This document shows positions 5,651 to 9,336 of a stretch of DNA of 9,336 bases, piece after piece. Below the pieces are notes generated by a model that saw only the letters and a program-made list of their open reading frames with translations, had not been told where the DNA came from and made no database searches. The DNA comes from Candidatus Vogelbacteria bacterium. Lineage in GTDB: Bacteria > Patescibacteriota > Minisyncoccia > Phycocordibacterales > XYD1-FULL-46-19. The position numbers were made by a program, and so were the translations under genes. Every line of letters starts with the position of its first letter. Position 1 is the stretch's first letter. The DNA lies in assembly GCA_011049365.1 (NCBI GenBank), contig DSBD01000024.1, positions 1 through 9,336 on the forward strand, read 5' to 3'.

Positions 5651-7996
5651 ATGGCTCCGGAATTAAAATTAATATTAATAGTCACAATTGCTTTACTGCT
5701 TGGACTATTTTTTATCTGGTGGTTAGTTCGCCGATACAAAAAAGGACCTAGTCTAAATTTAAAACTTTTATTAGTTAAATTACCACCTAGTTCGCTAAAA
5801 GACAATGAGCAAAGAGATATAATAGCCGAGATTAATAATTTTGAGCAACTACTATCATCTTTTTCCTCACTTAAAGAACCTTTTTGTTTAGAGTTGGCGG
5901 TTCATAATTCCGGCAGTGAAATTTATTTTTATTTAGCTATCCCCCGCCAGTCGGTTGATTTTGCCATCCGCCAAGTCCAGGGTTTTTTTGCTGATGCTCA
6001 AGTTGATGAAGTTGATGATTATACTATCTTTAATCCTAAAGGTCAGGTGGCGGGAGCAATTTTAACCGAAAAATATACTATTTTACCGGTTAGAACTTAT
6101 GAAGAGGCCAAAATTGATACTTTCTCGCCCATCTTGAGTGTCTTCTCAAAATTAGAGGAAGTTGGAGACGGTGCTTGTTTGCAGATCATAGCTCGTCCGG
6201 CTGATACTAATTTCAAAAAAAATATTAATCAAAAAATAACTCGCTTGAAAAAGGGTGAGAAGTTTAAAGATGTTGCTTATGCCGGTATTACCTGGAAAGA
6301 TATTAAGCCTTTTTTTGAAGGTCAAGATAGTAGTAATAAAGAAAGAAGTGTTGATGAAGATGCAGTTCAGGCCTTAGAGAAAAAAATAGATAAGCCACTT
6401 TTTGAGACTAATATTAGATTAATGGCTTCATCTTTATCAAAAGATAGGACAGAGGATTTACTTTTATCTTTAGCCGGCGCTTTTTCTCAATTTGCTTCTC
6501 CTAAAAGAAGTGAATTTCAACTTTTTAGGCCCCAAAAAATGAAAAACTTAATTTACGATTTTGTTTTTAGGCAGTTTAATAAAAAAGAAGCGCTAATTTT
6601 AAATACTGAAGAAATTGCTAGTATTTTTCATTTCCCAATATCGACCACAACTACTCCCCGTCTTAAATGGCTCAAGACCAAAGAAGCTCCACCACCAGAC
6701 AATTTACCTAAAGAAGGAGTAATTATTGGAGAGAATGTTTTTCGTGGCGAAAGAAAGTTAGTCAGAATGGATCGTGAAGATCGTCGGCGCCATTTTTATA
6801 TTATTGGTCAGACTGGTACCGGAAAATCATGGTTAATGCTCAATATGGCTTTACAAGATATTAAGGCCGGTGATGGAGTTTGTGTTATTGACCCTCATGG
6901 TGATTTAGTAGATGACATTTTAGAAAGAATACCAGTGGAAAGAGCTGAAGATGTAATAGTTTTTGACCCAGGCGATGTGAGACGGCCCTTAGGAATGAAT
7001 ATGTTGGAATATGATATTAGTCGGCCGGAAGAAAAAACTTTTATTGTTAATGAAATTCAGGCCATCTTTAATCAGTTATTTATGAAGGAGACAATGGGTC
7101 CAATGTTTGAGCAATATATGAGAAATTCTCTTCTACTTTTAATGGAAGATACTATTCATGAAGTGCCGACCTTAATGGAAGTCCCTCGTATTTTTACCGA
7201 TGAAGAATATCGTCAGAGAAAATTAGCTCGTATTACCAATCCGTCAGTAATTGATTTCTGGACCAAGGAGGCGGCTAAAACAACCGGCGAACAAGGTTTG
7301 GCTAATATGGCTCCTTATATAACCTCTAAGTTTGGTAATTTTATAGCTAATGATTATATTAGGCCAATAATTGCTCAACAAAAGTCAGCTTTTAATTTTC
7401 GTCAGGTAATGGATAAAAGAAAGATTCTTTTAGTTAGTTTGGCCAAGGGTAAGATTGGTGATATTAATGCCGGGCTTTTGGGTATGATAGCTGTTGGCCG
7501 ATTATTAATGGCTGCTTTATCACGAGGCGAGATGGCTAAAGAAGAGAGAAAAGATTTTTATCTTTATATTGATGAGTTTCAAAATTTTACCACTGAATCA
7601 ATCTCGGTTATTCTGTCTGAAGCTAGAAAATACAAACTTAATCTTATTTTAGCTCATCAATTCATTGCTCAATTAAGTGATGAAATTAAGGGGGCAGTTT
7701 TTGGTAATGTTGGCTCAATGGCAACCTTTAGAGTTGGGGCTCCCGATACAGACGAATTGGCCAAACAATTTTCTCCAGTCTTCAGTGAGCGCGACTTACT
7801 ATCAATTGAAAATCAAAATGCTTTCATAAAATTGCTTATAAATGGCGAACCGGCTAAACCTTTCAATATCAAAACTTTGAATGCTGACAATGGTTCTCCA
7901 GATGTTAAACAAAAATTAAAAGAATTGTCCAGATTAACTTATGGGCGCGACTTAGAGACGGTGGAGAGGGAAATTTTAGAACGTTTAAGGGGCTAA
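5651..7996 (+). CDS. Membrane-anchored HerA/VirD4-TraG-like (type IV secretion/conjugation-type) ATPase
   Basis: This encodes 781 residues. One N-terminal transmembrane segment (about 4-26, ending WWLVRRYKK) anchors the protein with the bulk in the cytoplasm. Residues about 30-360 form a long mixed region I cannot assign. The ATPase domain follows: Walker A GQTGTGKS (386-393), the IDPHGD motif (413-418) typical of HerA/FtsK-superfamily pumps, Walker B YIDEFQNF with D641 and E642, an S-E-A-R-K helix after it, and a conserved GSMATFRVG with R694 as a possible arginine finger. This layout is that of hexameric DNA- or protein-translocating ATPases grouped as VirD4/TraG-like coupling proteins or VirB4-like. 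I cannot decide between these because the N-terminal domain is not diagnostic. No other secretion genes (VirB4, VirB6, pilin) are seen in the window. The start codon lies two bases after the stop of the partner gene. Confidence 0.88.
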   Translation: MAPELKLILIVTIALLLGLFFIWWLVRRYKKGPSLNLKLLLVKLPPSSLKDNEQRDIIAEINNFEQLLSSFSSLKEPFCLELAVHNSGSEIYFYLAIPRQSVDFAIRQVQGFFADAQVDEVDDYTIFNPKGQVAGAILTEKYTILPVRTYEEAKIDTFSPILSVFSKLEEVGDGACLQIIARPADTNFKKNINQKITRLKKGEKFKDVAYAGITWKDIKPFFEGQDSSNKERSVDEDAVQALEKKIDKPLFETNIRLMASSLSKDRTEDLLLSLAGAFSQFASPKRSEFQLFRPQKMKNLIYDFVFRQFNKKEALILNTEEIASIFHFPISTTTTPRLKWLKTKEAPPPDNLPKEGVIIGENVFRGERKLVRMDREDRRRHFYIIGQTGTGKSWLMLNMALQDIKAGDGVCVIDPHGDLVDDILERIPVERAEDVIVFDPGDVRRPLGMNMLEYDISRPEEKTFIVNEIQAIFNQLFMKETMGPMFEQYMRNSLLLLMEDTIHEVPTLMEVPRIFTDEEYRQRKLARITNPSVIDFWTKEAAKTTGEQGLANMAPYITSKFGNFIANDYIRPIIAQQKSAFNFRQVMDKRKILLVSLAKGKIGDINAGLLGMIAVGRLLMAALSRGEMAKEERKDFYLYIDEFQNFTTESISVILSEARKYKLNLILAHQFIAQLSDEIKGAVFGNVGSMATFRVGAPDTDELAKQFSPVFSERDLLSIENQNAFIKLLINGEPAKPFNIKTLNADNGSPDVKQKLKELSRLTYGRDLETVEREILERLRG

Positions 7997-8019
7997 ATTG
8001 CTATCCACAGCTATTTTTT
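7995..8019 (+). terminator. Weak terminator-like hairpin after the ATPase gene
   Basis: AAAT-T-GCT (7995-8002) can pair with AGC-T-ATTT (8009-8016) around a 6-base loop, with one T-T mismatch. The stem is directly followed by further T residues (8017-8019). With only two G-C pairs the stem is weak, so it would be an inefficient intrinsic terminator at best. Its place at the ATPase stop and before the next promoter supports the call. Confidence 0.3.
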
Positions 8020-8026
8020 AAGGGTA

Positions 8027-8055
8027 TTGATTTAGTGATTAAAATCCTTTAAAAT
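8027..8055 (+). promoter_or_regulatory. Sigma-70-type promoter for the LysM/M23 peptidase gene
   Basis: TTGATT at 8027-8032 and TAAAAT at 8050-8055 are separated by exactly 17 bases, matching the consensus at 4 of 6 and 5 of 6 positions. Transcription would start near 8062, leaving roughly 155 nt before the GTG at 8218, unless translation starts upstream of it. The gap also contains a 9-base direct repeat, AAACAAGGC, at 8108-8116 and 8153-8161. I see no known riboswitch or RNA gene in it. Confidence 0.55.
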
Positions 8056-8217
8056 GGTCTTGTTCAGTAGTTAAACAGAGATGACTGGAAGTCCGATTAT
8101 CATTTAAAAACAAGGCTTATTTTATCCTTTGAAGGTATAGACAGCGCTTTTCAAACAAGGCGAAAAAATAGAGATTTTTTATTCAAAAAACACTTTTTCA
8201 GCTTTATTGGCTTACCG

Positions 8218-9159
8218 GTGGTGTTTTTGGCAATAATTTTTCCACTAGTCAATGTTTCGGCTGGAAACTTATCAAACAACAGAGCAATTAGTTCGCCAAA
8301 TAATCAAAATGATTTTCTAGAAGCCACCTTGGCTCTCAATCCAGTCAATCTGCCCCGCGGTGGCGGTGGCCTTTTGGTTATTGAGGGAAATACTTTGGTT
8401 TTAGATTCTAGTCCGATGCTTTTGGGAGAAGATTATTATTCTTCTGATGTTGGTCAAATTAGTGTCTATATAGTTCGTTCCGGTGATACCTTGTCGCAAA
8501 TAGCTGATATGTTTGGTGTATCAGTTAAGACTATTATTTGGGCTAATGATTTACCGAGCAATTATAAAATTAAGCCTGGTGATAATTTAGTAATCTTACC
8601 GGTTTCTGGTGTTCGTCACATTGTTAAGAAGGGAGATACTATAGCATCACTTGCTAAAAGTTATAAAGGGGAAGTTGAAGAGATTGCTAGATATAATAAT
8701 TTAGCCGTTGGAGAAAAATTAACTATTGGGACTGAAGTGATTATTCCTCACGGAGTTGTTCCGGAACCTGTTCGTCAACCAAGCACTTCAAGCAGGAGTT
8801 CTTCTTTAACAACGAGAAGTAATCTAGTTCGTCCAATACAAGGTGGAATTAAAACTCAAGGTTTACATGGTTTTAATGCGGTTGATTTAGCTGCACCGAT
8901 AGGGACAGCAGTTTATGCTGCCGCTAGTGGTGAGGTGGTAATAGCTCGTATGGGTGGCTGGAATGGTGGTTATGGTAATTATATTGTTATCCGTCATTCA
9001 GGCGGAGTTCAGACTCTTTATGCCCACTTGAATTCTGTTCAAGTGTCCCCAGGCCAACAAGTATCAGCTGGCCAGACGATTGGTTCTATTGGTTCTACTG
9101 GCCGTTCTACTGGGCCACATCTTCATTTTGAAGTTAGGGGTGCGGTTAATCCATTTTAA
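8218..9159 (+). CDS. Secreted LysM-LysM-M23 family peptidoglycan endopeptidase
   Basis: This is a zinc endopeptidase that should cut peptide cross-bridges of peptidoglycan outside the membrane. Residues are counted from the GTG at 8218. A hydrophobic stretch (VFLAIIFPLVNVSA) acts as signal peptide or anchor. A Gly-rich segment is followed by LysM 1 (about 84-127) and LysM 2 (about 134-177), which bind glycan chains. After a Ser/Thr-rich linker comes the M23 domain (about 205-313). Expected zinc ligands are H217, D223 and H303; H270 (in YAHL) and H301 (in GPHLHFE) are the other active-site histidines. The H217-to-D223 spacing is two residues longer than in classical LytM-type enzymes. The chain stops right after the core at VNPF, as I expect for this type. 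The start is doubtful: the frame is open back to 8071 and encodes a basic stretch that would complete a signal peptide, but has no ATG, GTG or TTG. No Shine-Dalgarno sequence precedes 8218. It has its own promoter. Confidence 0.9.
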   Translation: MVFLAIIFPLVNVSAGNLSNNRAISSPNNQNDFLEATLALNPVNLPRGGGGLLVIEGNTLVLDSSPMLLGEDYYSSDVGQISVYIVRSGDTLSQIADMFGVSVKTIIWANDLPSNYKIKPGDNLVILPVSGVRHIVKKGDTIASLAKSYKGEVEEIARYNNLAVGEKLTIGTEVIIPHGVVPEPVRQPSTSSRSSSLTTRSNLVRPIQGGIKTQGLHGFNAVDLAAPIGTAVYAAASGEVVIARMGGWNGGYGNYIVIRHSGGVQTLYAHLNSVQVSPGQQVSAGQTIGSIGSTGRSTGPHLHFEVRGAVNPF

Positions 9160-9213
9160 GCAGTTTACTTTAGTCTTTTCAAAGGTTAATATAGTAGTGG
9201 ACTTATCTGTTAT
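9160..9213. other. Noncoding gap after the peptidase gene
   Basis: These 54 AT-rich bases separate the peptidase stop from the palindromic repeat. I see no convincing terminator, promoter or reading frame. Confidence 0.5.
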
Positions 9214-9336
9214 TATTAGCGACGTAGAGAGAGCGAAATGAAAATGTAAAAACATTTTCATTTCCGAGCCGAGGAGCTAATATAGTCTGACACTGAGGCT
9301 CTATTAGCGACGTAGAGAGAGCGAAATGAAAATGTA
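9214..9336. repeat. Palindromic repeat, two copies at an 88-bp period, second cut by the window edge
   Basis: A 35-base sequence starting TATTAGCGACGTAGAGAG and ending GAAATGAAAATGTA occurs exactly at 9214-9248 and again at 9302-9336, the very end of the window. In the first copy, GAAATGAAAATGT (9235-9247) pairs perfectly with its complement at 9252-9264 around an AAAA loop. Outer arms TATTAGC (9214-9220) and GCTAATA (9276-9282) can also pair, making an imperfect hairpin of about 69 bases. The 19-base spacer at 9283-9301 contains a small AGTCT/AGGCT stem with one G-T pair. No long T-run follows, so it is not a standard terminator. Its function is unknown. Confidence 0.85.
9235..9264. repeat. 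Perfect 13-bp inverted repeat with 4-base loop
   Basis: Arms at 9235-9247 and 9252-9264 are exact reverse complements, and the loop is AAAA. This is the core of the larger palindromic repeat. As RNA or extruded DNA it would be a stable, AU-rich stem. Confidence 0.9.

Noticed and set aside
8001..8009. DnaA-box-like CTATCCACA after the ATPase gene, and a perfect box on the minus strand of coding sequence near 964-972
   Set aside because: Isolated single boxes far apart, one inside a gene, with no cluster, no unwinding element and no dnaA or dnaN nearby, do not support an origin.
8054..8107. Two tiny ATG reading frames (6 codons from 8054, 8 codons from 8081) upstream of the peptidase gene
   Set aside because: They are very short and show no conservation or codon signal. 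AGAG before the second is not enough to call a leader peptide.
8128..8155. TTTGAA/TTCAAA hairpin in the leader of the peptidase gene
   Set aside because: A 6-bp AT-rich stem with a long loop is expected by chance in this composition, and no riboswitch core is visible.
9064..9261. 65-codon minus-strand frame over the M23 C-terminus and the repeat
   Set aside because: It is antisense to the GPHLHFE catalytic region and runs into the palindromic repeat, with no recognisable protein features.
9214..9282. Integron attC-like site
   Set aside because: The palindrome lacks paired RYYYAAC/GTTRRRY core sites and the asymmetric bulges of attC, and there is no integrase or cassette gene.
9214..9336. 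Possible start of a CRISPR array: 35-base direct repeats 53 bases apart
   Set aside because: Only two copies are visible and the gap is longer than usual spacers. The gap itself holds the other arm of a palindrome that belongs with the repeat, and no cas gene is present.

Overview
The window looks like a stretch of a low-G+C Patescibacteria (Candidate Phyla Radiation) genome, possibly an entire short contig. The reasons are gene content rather than any marker I could search. It has a membrane-anchored HerA/VirD4-like ATPase with a small helical partner gene directly in front of it. It has a two-LysM M23 peptidase whose C-terminal block matches a form I associate with these genomes. It also has secreted Cys-rich and single-pass membrane proteins that I cannot assign, very tight gene packing with overlaps, and almost no Shine-Dalgarno sequences. 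A finer taxonomic placement is not supportable.

Left part (1-2484): two minus-strand genes overlap by 4 bases. Both encode single-pass membrane proteins with soluble, probably extracytoplasmic, helical regions. The second runs off the left edge, so it is partial. A 59-base divergent intergenic region separates them from a plus-strand gene for a secreted protein with 17 cysteines. That protein ends in what looks like a degenerate M15/hedgehog-type zinc peptidase domain. This is the least familiar part of the window and the best place to look for something undescribed.

Middle part (2477-5135): two minus-strand housekeeping genes, a UvrD/PcrA-type helicase and the 16S rRNA dimethyltransferase rsmA, overlap by 8 bases. 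rsmA also meets the Cys-rich gene tail to tail with an 8-base overlap, inside a perfect 10-base tandem duplication.

Right part (5136-9336): a plus-strand pair, a small coiled-coil protein and the 781-residue ATPase, is probably transcribed from an extended -10 promoter in the 66-base gap after the helicase gene. A 221-base gap follows, with a weak terminator-like hairpin and a good sigma-70-type promoter. Next comes a secreted LysM-LysM-M23 peptidase whose true start is unresolved. The last 125 bases hold a palindromic repeat whose second, truncated copy ends exactly at the window edge.

Taken together, the non-housekeeping genes read as cell-envelope and export functions: a DNA- or protein-translocation ATPase, two candidate peptidoglycan hydrolases and membrane-anchored surface proteins. 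That they form one machine is inference from proximity. There is no CRISPR array, no tRNA or rRNA, and no transposase in the window.
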